64,000 nucleotides of DNA from Muricoccus nepalensis (GTDB lineage Bacteria > Pseudomonadota > Alphaproteobacteria > Acetobacterales > Acetobacteraceae), in the NCBI RefSeq assembly GCF_006438825.1, contig NZ_RCZP01000001.1, positions 187,056-251,055 of the forward strand, in the 5' to 3' direction. Both the position numbers and the translations under genes were made by a program. Numbering within the stretch: position 1 is the stretch's first letter; every line of letters begins with the position of its first letter. Below are positions 19,299 to 28,044 of the stretch, in pieces. A model generated the notes under the pieces. It was given only the letters and a program-made list of their open reading frames with translations, was not told the origin of the DNA and did no database searches.

Positions 19299-21518
19299 TC
19301 ACGCCACCGGCGGCAGCCGGTCGAGCAGCTTGTCGAGGGTGATCGGGTAGTCGCGGACGCGGATTCCGGTCGCGTTGTGGATCGCGTTCGCCACCGCCGC
19401 GCCCACGCCGCAGAGCCCGAGCTCGCCCACGCCCTTCGCCTTCATCGGCGAGGAGATCGGGTCCGCCTCGTCGAGGAAAACGACCTCCTGGTGCGGGATG
19501 TCGGCGTGCACCGGCACCTCGTAGCTGGCGAGGTCGTGGTTCACGAAGAAGCCGAGCCGCTTGTCGACGGAGAGCTCCTCCGTGAGCGCGGCGCCGACGC
19601 CCATCGTCATTGCGCCGATCACCTGGCTGCGCGCCGACTTCGGGTTGAGGATGCGCCCCGCCGCGCAGACGGCCAGCATCCGCCGCACCCGCGTCTCGCC
19701 CGTGAAGGCGTCCACGCCGACCTCGACGAAATGCCCGGCGAAGGTGGATTGCTGGTAGCGCTTGGCGAGGTCGCCGTACTCGATCAGGTCCTCCGCCACG
19801 AGCCCGCCCTCGCCGGCGGCCTGGCCGAGCGGCGCGCGCCGGTTGCCCGCCCTCACCTCGCCCTCCGCGAAGACCGCGTCCGCCGAGTTGAAGCCGAGCT
19901 TCTGCGCCACGGCCTCGCGCAGCTTCATGCAGGCGGCGAAGACGCCCGCGGTCGAGTTGTTCGCGCCCCATTGCCCGCCCGAGCCGGCGGAAGCCGGGAA
20001 GTCGGAATCACCGAGGCGCACGACCACCTTTTCGATGGGCAGGCCCATCGTCTCCGCGGCGGTCTGCGCGATGATGGTGTAGCTGCCCGTCCCGATATCC
20101 GTCATGTCGGTCTCGACCGTCACGACGCCCTCGCGGTCGAGCCGCACGCGCGCGGCGGACTTCGTCAGCATGTTGTTGCGGAAGCCCGCGGCCATGCCCA
20201 TGCCGACAAGCCAGTTGCCCTCGCGCCGCTCGCCGGGGCGCGCGTTGCGCCGGTTCCAGCCGAAGCGCTCCGCTCCCTGGCGCAGGCACTGGACGAGCTG
20301 GCGCTGCGAAAACGGCCGCTCCGGGTGCTCGGGATCGACCTGGGTGTCGTTGAGGACGCGGAACTCGACGGGGTCGAGGCCGAGCTTCTCCGCCATCTCG
20401 TCCATGGCGATCTCGAGCGCCATCAGCCCCGGCGCCTCGCCCGGTGCGCGCATGGCGTTGCCCTCGGGCAGGTCGAGCTCGGCGAGGCGAAGGGAGGTCA
20501 GGCGGTTCGCGCCGGCGTAGAGCAGCTTCGTCTGCTGCACCGCCGTCTCCGGCTTGCCGTCCTTGAGGTTGCCCGAGGTGCTCTCGTGCGCGATGGCGGT
20601 GATCCGCCCGTCGCGCCCCGCGCCGACGCGGATGCGCTGGATCGTGGCCGGGCGGTGCGTCGTGTTGTTCGCGACCTGCGGGCGGGTGAGGGCCACCTTC
20701 ACCGGCCGCCCCGCGGCCCGCGCCGCCAGCGCGGCCATTACCGCGTCCGCCCGGAGGAAGAGCTTGCCGCCGAAGCCGCCGCCCACGAAGGGGGAATCCA
20801 GCCGCACGTTCGCGGCGGGGATGCCGAGAGTCTTCGCCAGGTCCCGCTTGCCCCAGGCGATCATCTGGTTCGAGGTCCAGATCGTGACCTTCTCGCCCTC
20901 CCAGGCCGCGATGGAGGCGTGCGGCTCCATCGCCGCGTGGCTCTCGTCGGGCGTGGTGTAGGTGGCGTCGAGCCGCACGGGGGCGGCCGCGAAGGCGGCC
21001 TCGAAGTCGCCGACGCGGTCCTCCGCCGGGGCGCCGCTGCCCTCCTCGCTGTCGCCGGACGAGAGCGGCGCGTCCTTCGCCGCGGCCGCGAGGTCGAAGC
21101 GTCCGGGCTCGGGCGCGTAGCTCACGCGGATCATCGCCGCGGCGTCGCGCGCCTGCTCGAAGGTCTCGGCGACCGCCACGGCGATCGCCTGGTGGTAGTG
21201 ATGGACCTCCGCGCCCCCGAAGAGGAGGGCGACGTTCGTCTGGCCTTTCGCGAGGGGGGGCATGTCGAGCGTCGTGACGATGGCGACCACGCCCGGCGCC
21301 GCCTTTGCCGCCGCCGTGTCCATGGAGACGATCCGCCCCTTGGCGATGCCGGCGCCGAGGACGTGGCCATAGGCTTGGTTGGGCGCGGCGTCATGGCGCT
21401 CATAGGCGTAGGGCGCCGTGCCCGTGGTCTTGCGCGGCCCGTCGATGCGGTCGATCGGCTTGCCGACCACGCGCATCTGGTCGATCGGGTTGCGGGTGGC
21501 GGGGGTGTCGAACTTCAT
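19299..21518 (-). CDS. paoC: PaoC-type aldehyde oxidoreductase, molybdenum-binding subunit
   Basis: The large catalytic subunit (739 residues) of a xanthine-oxidase-family aldehyde oxidoreductase that binds the molybdenum cofactor and oxidises aldehydes in the periplasm. It has the DSPFVGGGFGGK loop, the AMRAPGEAPG segment that contacts Moco, and the late KGVGELGLCG motif with the catalytic Glu. It is the last gene of a paoABC-order operon, 3 bp downstream of the FAD subunit. A PaoD/XdhC-type maturation chaperone is not seen here. Confidence 0.93.
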   Translation of the reverse strand: MKFDTPATRNPIDQMRVVGKPIDRIDGPRKTTGTAPYAYERHDAAPNQAYGHVLGAGIAKGRIVSMDTAAAKAAPGVVAIVTTLDMPPLAKGQTNVALLFGGAEVHHYHQAIAVAVAETFEQARDAAAMIRVSYAPEPGRFDLAAAAKDAPLSSGDSEEGSGAPAEDRVGDFEAAFAAAPVRLDATYTTPDESHAAMEPHASIAAWEGEKVTIWTSNQMIAWGKRDLAKTLGIPAANVRLDSPFVGGGFGGKLFLRADAVMAALAARAAGRPVKVALTRPQVANNTTHRPATIQRIRVGAGRDGRITAIAHESTSGNLKDGKPETAVQQTKLLYAGANRLTSLRLAELDLPEGNAMRAPGEAPGLMALEIAMDEMAEKLGLDPVEFRVLNDTQVDPEHPERPFSQRQLVQCLRQGAERFGWNRRNARPGERREGNWLVGMGMAAGFRNNMLTKSAARVRLDREGVVTVETDMTDIGTGSYTIIAQTAAETMGLPIEKVVVRLGDSDFPASAGSGGQWGANNSTAGVFAACMKLREAVAQKLGFNSADAVFAEGEVRAGNRRAPLGQAAGEGGLVAEDLIEYGDLAKRYQQSTFAGHFVEVGVDAFTGETRVRRMLAVCAAGRILNPKSARSQVIGAMTMGVGAALTEELSVDKRLGFFVNHDLASYEVPVHADIPHQEVVFLDEADPISSPMKAKGVGELGLCGVGAAVANAIHNATGIRVRDYPITLDKLLDRLPPVA

Positions 21519-21521
21519 GGC

Positions 21522-22469
21522 TCAGCCCTTCGCCTCGGCGAGCACGGCGGCGAGCGCCCGCTCGGCCAGCTTCACCTTGAACGCGTTCTCATGGGTCGGG
21601 CGGGCGCCCTCCAGGATCGCCGCCATGGCGGGCCCGGCGCCCCGCGGCAGCTCGCCCTCGGCCGCCTCCACGCGCCACGGCTTGTGCGCCACGCCGCCGA
21701 GCGCCACGCGCCCCGTGCCGTCCCGCTGCACCACCGCCGCGACGGAGACGAGGGCGAAGGCGTAGGAGGCGCGGTCGCGCACCTTGCGGTAGAACTGGCG
21801 CCCGCCGGCCGGCGGCGGCAGCGTCACGGCGGTGATGAACTCGCCGGCCTCCAGCGCCGTCTCAATGTGCGGGGTGTCGCCGGGCAGGCGGTGGAAGGCG
21901 GCGACGGGGATCGCACGCTCCGTGCCGTCCGGCCGCACCGTCTCCACCACCGCGTCCAGCGCGCGCATCGCGACCGCCATGTCGCTCGGGTGGGTCGCGA
22001 TGCAGGCCTCGCTGGCGCCGATCACCGCCAGCCCGCGCGTTGAGCCGCCGATCGCCGAGCACCCGCTGCCGGGCTGGCGTTTGTTGCAGGCGGTGTTGGT
22101 GTCGTAGAAATAGGGGCAGCGCGTGCGCTGGAGCAGGTTGCCCGCGGTCGTCGCCTTGTTGCGGAGCTGCCCGGTGGCGCCCGCGAGGAGCGCGCGCGAG
22201 AGAACGCCGTAGTCGCGCCGCACCCGCTCGTCCGCCGCAAGGTCGGTGTTGCGCACCAGGGCGCCAATCCGCAGCCCGCCCTCGGGCGCCGCCTCGATGC
22301 GGTCGAGCCCGAGGCCGTTCACGTCGATGAGGTGCGCGGGCGTCTCGATCTGCAGCTTCATCAGGTCGAGCAAGTTCGTTCCGCCCGCGATGAAGCGGGC
22401 GCCGGGCCGCTGCGCCGCCGCCGCGGCCTCGGCCGGGCTCCGCGCGCGCTCGTAGGTGAAGGGCCTCAT
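21522..22469 (-). CDS. paoB: PaoB-type aldehyde oxidoreductase, FAD-binding subunit
   Basis: The middle electron-transfer subunit (315 residues), with an FAD-binding fold ([21 protein letters not shown]) and a CO-dehydrogenase-flavoprotein C-terminal domain. The cysteine pattern [18 protein letters not shown] matches the extra [4Fe-4S] cluster loop that sets PaoB-type subunits apart from plain xanthine dehydrogenases. Its ATG overlaps the paoA stop by 4 bp. It passes electrons between the 2Fe-2S subunit and the Moco subunit. Confidence 0.93.
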   Translation of the reverse strand: MRPFTYERARSPAEAAAAAQRPGARFIAGGTNLLDLMKLQIETPAHLIDVNGLGLDRIEAAPEGGLRIGALVRNTDLAADERVRRDYGVLSRALLAGATGQLRNKATTAGNLLQRTRCPYFYDTNTACNKRQPGSGCSAIGGSTRGLAVIGASEACIATHPSDMAVAMRALDAVVETVRPDGTERAIPVAAFHRLPGDTPHIETALEAGEFITAVTLPPPAGGRQFYRKVRDRASYAFALVSVAAVVQRDGTGRVALGGVAHKPWRVEAAEGELPRGAGPAMAAILEGARPTHENAFKVKLAERALAAVLAEAKG

Positions 22470-23116
22470 GCCTGTCTCCCCGCGACCTCGGTGATCGCCT
22501 CCACGATGTTCGAGTAGGCGCCGCAGCGGCAGATGTTGCCGCTCATGCGCTCGCGGATCTCGTCCGCCGTGAGCTGCGGCGCCGCCGTCAGGTCGGCGCT
22601 CACATGGCTCGGCACGCCCGCCTTGATCTCGGCGAGCATCGCGACGGAGGCGCAGATCTGGCCGGGGGTGCAGTAGCCGCACTGGTAGCCGTCATGCTTC
22701 ACGAAGGCGGCCTGCATCGGGTGCAGGTCGCCGGGCTTGCCCAGCCCCTCGATCGTCGTGACCTCGTCGCCCTCGTGCATGACGGCGAGCGTCAGGCAGG
22801 AGTAGATCCGGCGCCCGTCGACCATCACCGTGCAGGCGCCGCACTGGCCGTGGTCGCAGCCCTTCTTGCTGCCCGTCAGGTGAAGGTGCTCGCGGAGCGT
22901 GTCGAGCAAGGTGGTGCGCGCGTCGAGCTCGAGCGCGTGGCGCTGCCCGTTCACCACCAGCGAGACCTTCTCCATCGCCGGTGCCGACGCCGGCGGGCTG
23001 GCCGCCGCGCCGGTCTGCGCCTGGGCCGCGGGAGGGCCGCCCGTGGCCGCCGCGGCGGCGGCGGTCACGATCGCCAGTCCCCGCCGGGACAGCTGGAACT
23101 CCTTGCCTTCCTGCAT
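22466..23116 (-). CDS. paoA: PaoA-type aldehyde oxidoreductase, 2Fe-2S subunit with Tat signal
   Basis: An iron-sulfur subunit of 216 residues. A twin-arginine signal ([14 protein letters not shown]...) exports the folded heterotrimer to the periplasm. A plant-ferredoxin-type cluster is held by [12 protein letters not shown] plus a later Cys, and the second cluster by CGYCTPG and CRCGAYSN. It is the first gene of the paoABC operon. The roughly 390 bp upstream (23117-23508) hold its promoter region and no other gene I can support. Confidence 0.94.
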   Translation of the reverse strand: MQEGKEFQLSRRGLAIVTAAAAAATGGPPAAQAQTGAAASPPASAPAMEKVSLVVNGQRHALELDARTTLLDTLREHLHLTGSKKGCDHGQCGACTVMVDGRRIYSCLTLAVMHEGDEVTTIEGLGKPGDLHPMQAAFVKHDGYQCGYCTPGQICASVAMLAEIKAGVPSHVSADLTAAPQLTADEIRERMSGNICRCGAYSNIVEAITEVAGRQA

Positions 23117-23450
23117 GATCGTCTCTCATCCTTCATCGCCCACGACCGGCCGCGGCGCGCCCGCGCCGGTCCGCCCGGCGCGATCGCACCCGCGCCAGGC
23201 CGCGGTGTCGTCGGGGTGAGAACGCCCCGTGGCCGGGAAGGTGACCGGCCGGGGCCCGAAAATGAAGTTCCGGTAAGGTGACGAACGGCCGCGCGCGGCG
23301 ACGAGGGTCGCTGCGCCGGTTGTGGGCTAAGGATTGAAGGACGCGCGGCGGGTCGGCGTCCGGCGTTGGGTGTGCCCGGTAAAGGGGATGGTTGCGCCCG
23401 CGGCGTCAGCGGCCTTGCGACGTCGACGGGCCGTCTGGCGGCCAAACCGG

Positions 23451-23471
23451 CCCCGCGCATGGGGCGCGGGG
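23451..23471 (-). terminator. Candidate terminator stem after Ntn-hydrolase gene
   Basis: CCCCGCGC / GCGCGGGG, 8-bp arms and 5-nt loop, 38 bp downstream of the minus-strand stop at 23509. No U-tract; position only. Confidence 0.3.
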
Positions 23472-23508
23472 ACGCCCTGCCGGACGCCGTCCGCTAGCGC
23501 GCCGCCCC

Positions 23509-23985
23509 TCAGGCGGCGATGGCGAGGGTCCCGGCGCCGGGGCTCGTCATCTCCGCCGCCGGTGCCTCGAGTTCCAGCGCGTCGATCCCGTTCCCGGTGC
23601 CCGGGTCGAAGCGGCTGGCGACCTCCACCCCGCGCTTCGCGTCGAGGCCGACCGCCATCACGGCCAGCGCGTACTCGCGGCCCGACCCGATGGCGGTGAA
23701 CCCGTCCTCCACCGGCCACTTGCCGTCCCGCCCGTGCAGCCAGCAGCGGCCGTCCGGCGTGACCTCGAGCGCCGTGCACCAGCGCTCCGAGCCCTGCCCG
23801 TCCGGGCGGGGGCCGCCCTTGTCGAGCCAATCCATGACCGCGCAGGCCACGTACCAGTCGCCCGTGGCGCCCAGGAGGCGCCCGTCGGCGGTTCGGCGGA
23901 TCTTGGTGGAACTGTAGGTGGTGGTGCCGACGCTGACCCTGCGGTCCCCCACGAGAGTCTTGCCGTCCCAAGCGATGGTGGTCAT
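23509..23985 (-). CDS. Proteasome/HslV-like Ntn-hydrolase domain protein
   Basis: A 158-residue protein that begins MTTIAWDGKTLVGDRR, the proteasome-beta/HslV pattern in which the Thr after Met becomes the N-terminal nucleophile. The matching Asp (GDRR) and Lys (TKIRR, near residue 27) are present in order. The rest reads as the beta-sandwich of that fold (GSGREYALAVMAVGLDAKRGVEVASR). There is no HslU or AAA+ partner nearby. Similar single-domain proteins occur in phages and scattered in proteobacteria. The ATG at 23985 is preferred over an in-frame GTG at 24015 because it exposes the Thr. Confidence 0.75.
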   Translation of the reverse strand: MTTIAWDGKTLVGDRRVSVGTTTYSSTKIRRTADGRLLGATGDWYVACAVMDWLDKGGPRPDGQGSERWCTALEVTPDGRCWLHGRDGKWPVEDGFTAIGSGREYALAVMAVGLDAKRGVEVASRFDPGTGNGIDALELEAPAAEMTSPGAGTLAIAA

Positions 23986-24062
23986 CCAACCCGCCCCAAA
24001 CCGATCAGACTTCACTTTTTAGTGATCAATCGACCTTGGGGCAAGAACAACAGGGAACCGAC

Positions 24063-24082
24063 GCGAATAGATTTCCATTCGC
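24063..24082 (-). terminator. Candidate terminator hairpin after SDR gene
   Basis: GCGAAT-N8-ATTCGC, 10 bp downstream of the minus-strand SDR stop, followed by a T-rich but interrupted stretch. It may also belong to the promoter region of the Ntn-hydrolase gene. Confidence 0.3.
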
Positions 24083-24091
24083 AACGAAATA

Positions 24092-24853
24092 TCAGCCTGC
24101 GAGCCAGCCACCGTCGACCGGCAGCTCGATGCCGGTCGTGAAGCCGGCGGCGTCGCCCGCGAGGTAGAGCGCCGCGTCCGCCACCTCCTTGGCCTGGCCG
24201 AGCCGCCCCAGCGGGTGGCGGCTCCGGGAGCGCTCGCGCGCCTCCGCCGGATCCGCGGCGCGCCCGAAGCCACGGCGCAGCAGGGGCGTGTCGATCGCGC
24301 CCGGCAGCAGCGCGTTCACGCGCACCCCGTCCGGCGCGGAGTCGAGCGCCATCGTCCTCGTCATCGCGAGGATGCCGCCCTTCGCCGTGACGTAGGCAAT
24401 GTTGTTCCGCCCGCCCGCCCGCGCGAGCTGCGAAGCAACGGTGATGATGCTGCCGGAGCCCCGCGCCCGCATGCCCGGCAGGACGGCGCGGGCCCAGAGC
24501 CAGGTGCCGTCGAGATGCACGCGGAGCACGGCGCGCCAGTCCTCAGGGCTCGTCGTCAGCGCGGTGCCGCCGGTGGAGAAGCCGGCGGCCGTCATCAGCA
24601 CGTCGATGCGCCCCCAGGCGTCGAGCGCGGCCCCCGCGTCCGCCTCCGCCGCGCCGGGCTCGCCCACGTCCGAGACGCGCGCGATGGCGTCGTGCCCCTC
24701 CCCCCGCAACCGGGCCGAGAGCGACGCCAGCGACTCCTCGTCGCGGTCCACGAGGAGAAGGCGGGCGCCGTTGCGCGCGAAGAGGAGCGCCGTCGCCGCC
24801 CCGATGCCGGAGGCCGCGCCGGTGATGGCGGCGACCTTGCCCTGGAGCCTCAT
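24092..24853 (-). CDS. SDR family oxidoreductase (classical)
   Basis: A classical short-chain dehydrogenase of 253 residues, NAD(P)-dependent and cytosolic. It has TGAASGIGAA for cofactor binding, an Asp at the end of strand 2 (LLVDRD) that favours NAD, a modified NAAG (TAAG), catalytic Ser in TVASQ, and YVTAK with Tyr and Lys. The C-terminus PVDGGWLAG is typical. The ATG at 24853 follows a GAGG site. It is divergent from the RoxA-like lipoprotein gene; substrate unknown. Confidence 0.9.
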   Translation of the reverse strand: MRLQGKVAAITGAASGIGAATALLFARNGARLLLVDRDEESLASLSARLRGEGHDAIARVSDVGEPGAAEADAGAALDAWGRIDVLMTAAGFSTGGTALTTSPEDWRAVLRVHLDGTWLWARAVLPGMRARGSGSIITVASQLARAGGRNNIAYVTAKGGILAMTRTMALDSAPDGVRVNALLPGAIDTPLLRRGFGRAADPAEARERSRSRHPLGRLGQAKEVADAALYLAGDAAGFTTGIELPVDGGWLAG

Positions 24854-25013
24854 GCGGACCTCGGCGCCGCAATCAAGCGGGGGCGCACCGGGAACGGTGG
24901 CGAGGGTCTGTTCGGCATAGCATCGGTTCCCCCTGGCCTCCGCATTTTCTTTGCGGGGTGGCGCCGCGATTCGTAACATGCGCTCCCTACGCTGGGGTCG
25001 GGAGGTCCACGCA

Positions 25014-26717
25014 ATGCTGGGCTCTAAGCTCGCTGGCCGGGCGCTCGCGCCCTTCCTCCTCGCCCTCGCTGGCTGCGCCAACCTGCCGGAATACCGGCCG
25101 GCCGGCGAACTCGCCTTCGCCGAGCAGAACTGGAGCCCCGCGCAGCGGGGCTGGTTCTATCACACCTCCCAGGGCACGCGGCTCATGCCCATGGCCTGGT
25201 TCCTGGCGCTCGAGCAGCCGGAGCTCAGCCTGACGGGCGCCCCGCGCTTCGCGGCGCCCGAGTACCTCGCGCGCTTCGGCTTCCTGCCCGACCCGCCCTC
25301 CGCCGCGAACCCCCAGGGCCTTCCCGTCGGCTTCGCGCCCGACGACCGCTTCCCGGGCGAGGACGGGCAGGCCCGCGAGGTGATCGTCGGCCTCACCTGC
25401 GCCGCCTGCCACACCGGCCAGATCGAGCGGAATGGCCGCGCGCTCCGCGTCGACGGCGGGCCCGCCATGACGGACACGGCCGCCTTCCAGCGGCAGCTCG
25501 GCGTCGCCCTGTTCCTCACGCAGCAGTCCGAGCCGCGCTTCGGCCGCTTCGCCGCGGCGGTGCTCGGCGCGGAGGACGGGACCGCCGCGCGCGAGCGGCT
25601 GAAGGCACGGCTGGACCGGGCCATCGCGGCCGGCCAGGACGAGACCGGCCAGGCCCGGGAGGCGCGGCTCTACCCCGTCGCCGAGGGCTTCGGGCGGCTC
25701 GACGCGCTCGGGCGCGGCGGGAACTTCGTGTTCGGCACGGTGCTCAACGACCGGCGCAACTTCGCCGTGGCGGACGCACCCGTCAGCTACCCGGCCCTCT
25801 GGGACGCGCCCTGGTTCGACTGGGTGCAGTACAACGGCGCCATCCGCCAGCCGATGGGGCGCAACGTCGCGGAGGCGATGGGCGTGCGCGCCGGCACGAA
25901 GCTGTCCGGCCCGCCGGAGGAGCTTTACCGCTCCACCGTCCGGATCGAGAACATCCACGCCATGGAGGTCCTGCTCGCCGGGCCCGCCCCGGGCGCGGGG
26001 CTGCGCCCTCCCGCCTGGCCCGAGGACCTGCTCGGCCCGATCGACCGCGCGGCGGCAGGCCGCGGGGAGGTCCTCTACCGCAATCTCTGCGCCGGCTGCC
26101 ACGAAGGCCGCTGGGAGAGCGCGGCCGACCTGCCGGGCGAGCCGCCGCGGCGCGAGCTTCGCCTCACCATGGTCCCGCTGGAGCGCATCGGCACGGACCC
26201 GAAGGCCGCCACGAACTTCATCCGCCGCCGCGCCTACCCGGAGGCGGGGTCCACGGCGCAGATCTCGGCGGCCGAGGGCCTGCAGCGCGTCACCACCGGC
26301 GTCATCGGGGCCTGGTACGCCCAGAACGGCATCCCCGAGGCGCGGCGCCGCGAGATGGACGGCTACCGCGTCAACGAGTGGCGCGCCCCGGCGGCCTACC
26401 GCGCCCGCCCGCTCAACGGCGTCTGGGCCACGGCGCCCTATCTCCACAACGGGTCGGTGCCGACGCTCTACCAGTTGCTCCTGCCGGCCGAGCGGCGCGA
26501 CGCTGCCTTCTTCGTCGGCAGCCGGCAGTTCAACCCGCGCGAGGTCGGCTTCGAGACCCGCCCCTTCGAGGGCGGCTTCCGCTTCGACACCGCCATCCCC
26601 GGCAACTCGAACCGCGGCCACGAATTCCGGGACGGCCCGCGCGGCAACGGCACCATCGGTCCCGCCCTGGGCGAGGACCAGCGGCGCGACCTCGTGGAGT
26701 TCCTCAAGACGCTCTGA
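25014..26717 (+). CDS. RoxA-like diheme cytochrome c lipoprotein
   Basis: A 567-residue secreted diheme protein related to the RoxA/MauG-type cytochrome c peroxidase superfamily. The start at 25014 has GGAGG 8 nt upstream and gives a lipobox signal with Cys21 (LLALAGC), so it is membrane-anchored. Heme motifs are CAACH at about residues 129-133 and CAGCH at about 359-363. The segment NGVWATAPYLHNGSVPTLYQLL is shared with RoxA-type proteins. RoxA itself cleaves polyisoprene with oxygen; most family members are of unknown function. A Bug receptor gene follows 113 bp downstream. Confidence 0.82.
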   Translation: MLGSKLAGRALAPFLLALAGCANLPEYRPAGELAFAEQNWSPAQRGWFYHTSQGTRLMPMAWFLALEQPELSLTGAPRFAAPEYLARFGFLPDPPSAANPQGLPVGFAPDDRFPGEDGQAREVIVGLTCAACHTGQIERNGRALRVDGGPAMTDTAAFQRQLGVALFLTQQSEPRFGRFAAAVLGAEDGTAARERLKARLDRAIAAGQDETGQAREARLYPVAEGFGRLDALGRGGNFVFGTVLNDRRNFAVADAPVSYPALWDAPWFDWVQYNGAIRQPMGRNVAEAMGVRAGTKLSGPPEELYRSTVRIENIHAMEVLLAGPAPGAGLRPPAWPEDLLGPIDRAAAGRGEVLYRNLCAGCHEGRWESAADLPGEPPRRELRLTMVPLERIGTDPKAATNFIRRRAYPEAGSTAQISAAEGLQRVTTGVIGAWYAQNGIPEARRREMDGYRVNEWRAPAAYRARPLNGVWATAPYLHNGSVPTLYQLLLPAERRDAAFFVGSRQFNPREVGFETRPFEGGFRFDTAIPGNSNRGHEFRDGPRGNGTIGPALGEDQRRDLVEFLKTL

Positions 26718-26830
26718 CCCCGCGGCGGCGGGGCCGCCGGGTGCTGGCGGCCATGACAGGGCGCGGCCGGCCGGGCAGGATCGCGGGCGGGGCACCGCCG
26801 GAACAGGCGGGCCCGCAGGAGGAAGGCGTC

Positions 26831-27841
26831 ATGGACGAATTTGATCGGCCGGCCATCGGCCGGCGGGCCGGGCTGCTCGGCGCCGGGGCGGTGCTGGGCG
26901 CCCTCCCCTTCCCGGCCCGGTCCCAGGGCGGCTGGCGGCCGAGCCAGCCCGTCCGCATCGTCGTGCCCGCGGCCGCGGCCGGGACCACCGACATCATGGG
27001 CCGCCTCCTCGCCCCTTTCCTGCAGGAGCGCTGGGGGCAGCCCGCGGTGGTGGAGAACCGCTCGGGGGCCGGCGGCACGCTCGGCACGGCGGAGGTGGCG
27101 CGCGCGCGGCCCGACGGGCACACGCTCCTCATCGGCAACATCGGCCCGCAGTCGATCGCCTACTCCCTCTTCCGCAACCTTCCCTACCGGCCCGACCAGC
27201 TCGCCCCCGTCTCCAACATGATCCGCGGGCCGAACGCGCTCATGCTCCACCCCTCCGTGCCCGCGCGCACGGTTCCCGAGTTCGTGCAGTACCTCCGGGA
27301 CCGGAAGGGGCGGCTAAATTACGGCACCTCGGGGCCCGGCCAGTCGGGCCACCTCTCCGCGGTCTGGTTCCAGCAGCTCACGGGAACGGAGGCCACGGCG
27401 GTGCATTTCCGCGGCGCCAGCCCGGCCATGCTGGCGCTGATGGCGGGCGACGTCGACTTCCAGATCGACAACCTGACCACGGCCGTCGAGCAGATCCGCG
27501 CGGGGAAGGTGCGCGCCCTCGGCGTGACGAGCGCCGACCGGATCGCGCAGATGCCGGAGCTGCCCGCCCTGCGCGAGACGATGCCCGAGCTCGCTTCCTA
27601 CGATGTCAGCACCTGGTTCGGCGCCTTCCTCCCAGGCGGCACGCCGGAGCCGGTCGTCCAGGCCTTCAACGCGCAGATCAAGGCGATGCTGGACCTGCCG
27701 GCGACCCGCCAGCGCTTCGCCGAGATGGGCGGCGTGCCCGCCTACGGCACGGCCGCGGAGTACGCGACCTTCGTGCGGGCGGAGATCGAGAAGTGGCGCG
27801 CGGTGGTGCAGCGCGAGGGCCTTCAGATGGATGTCGGGTAA
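26831..27841 (+). CDS. Bug-family solute-binding protein (Tat-exported)
   Basis: A second TctC/Bug receptor of 336 residues. The N-terminus GRRAGLLGAGAVLGALPFPARS looks like a Tat signal. The mature part has PVRIVVPAAAAGTTDIMGR, VVENRSGAGGTLGTAEVARARPDG and VHFRGASPAMLALMAGDVDFQ, all standard for the family. An AGGAGGAAGG site precedes the ATG. It follows the RoxA-like gene on the same strand and may be co-transcribed; no TctAB genes are seen. Confidence 0.93.
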   Translation: MDEFDRPAIGRRAGLLGAGAVLGALPFPARSQGGWRPSQPVRIVVPAAAAGTTDIMGRLLAPFLQERWGQPAVVENRSGAGGTLGTAEVARARPDGHTLLIGNIGPQSIAYSLFRNLPYRPDQLAPVSNMIRGPNALMLHPSVPARTVPEFVQYLRDRKGRLNYGTSGPGQSGHLSAVWFQQLTGTEATAVHFRGASPAMLALMAGDVDFQIDNLTTAVEQIRAGKVRALGVTSADRIAQMPELPALRETMPELASYDVSTWFGAFLPGGTPEPVVQAFNAQIKAMLDLPATRQRFAEMGGVPAYGTAAEYATFVRAEIEKWRAVVQREGLQMDVG

Positions 27842-28044
27842 GCCGCCAGCGCCCCTTCGCCGCACCGCCCGGCCGGGTGCAACCGGCGCGAAGCCCAGGG
27901 CAGGCGCGCCGGCGCAGCACAACCTCGCGGCGATGAGACGAAGATCCACTCGCGTCGCAACGGCCGACGCGGCGGTGCCCCGCGCGGCGCGTGGGTGGAC
28001 ACCCCCTCCGTTCCTGCCTAACAGCCCTCCGCCCTTACGGACGG

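Noticed and set aside
23117-23508. Possible RNA gene or small gene between paoA and the Ntn-hydrolase gene
   Set aside because: No tRNA T-loop motif, no coding frame with a start site; only a GC stem at 23451-23471 stands out.
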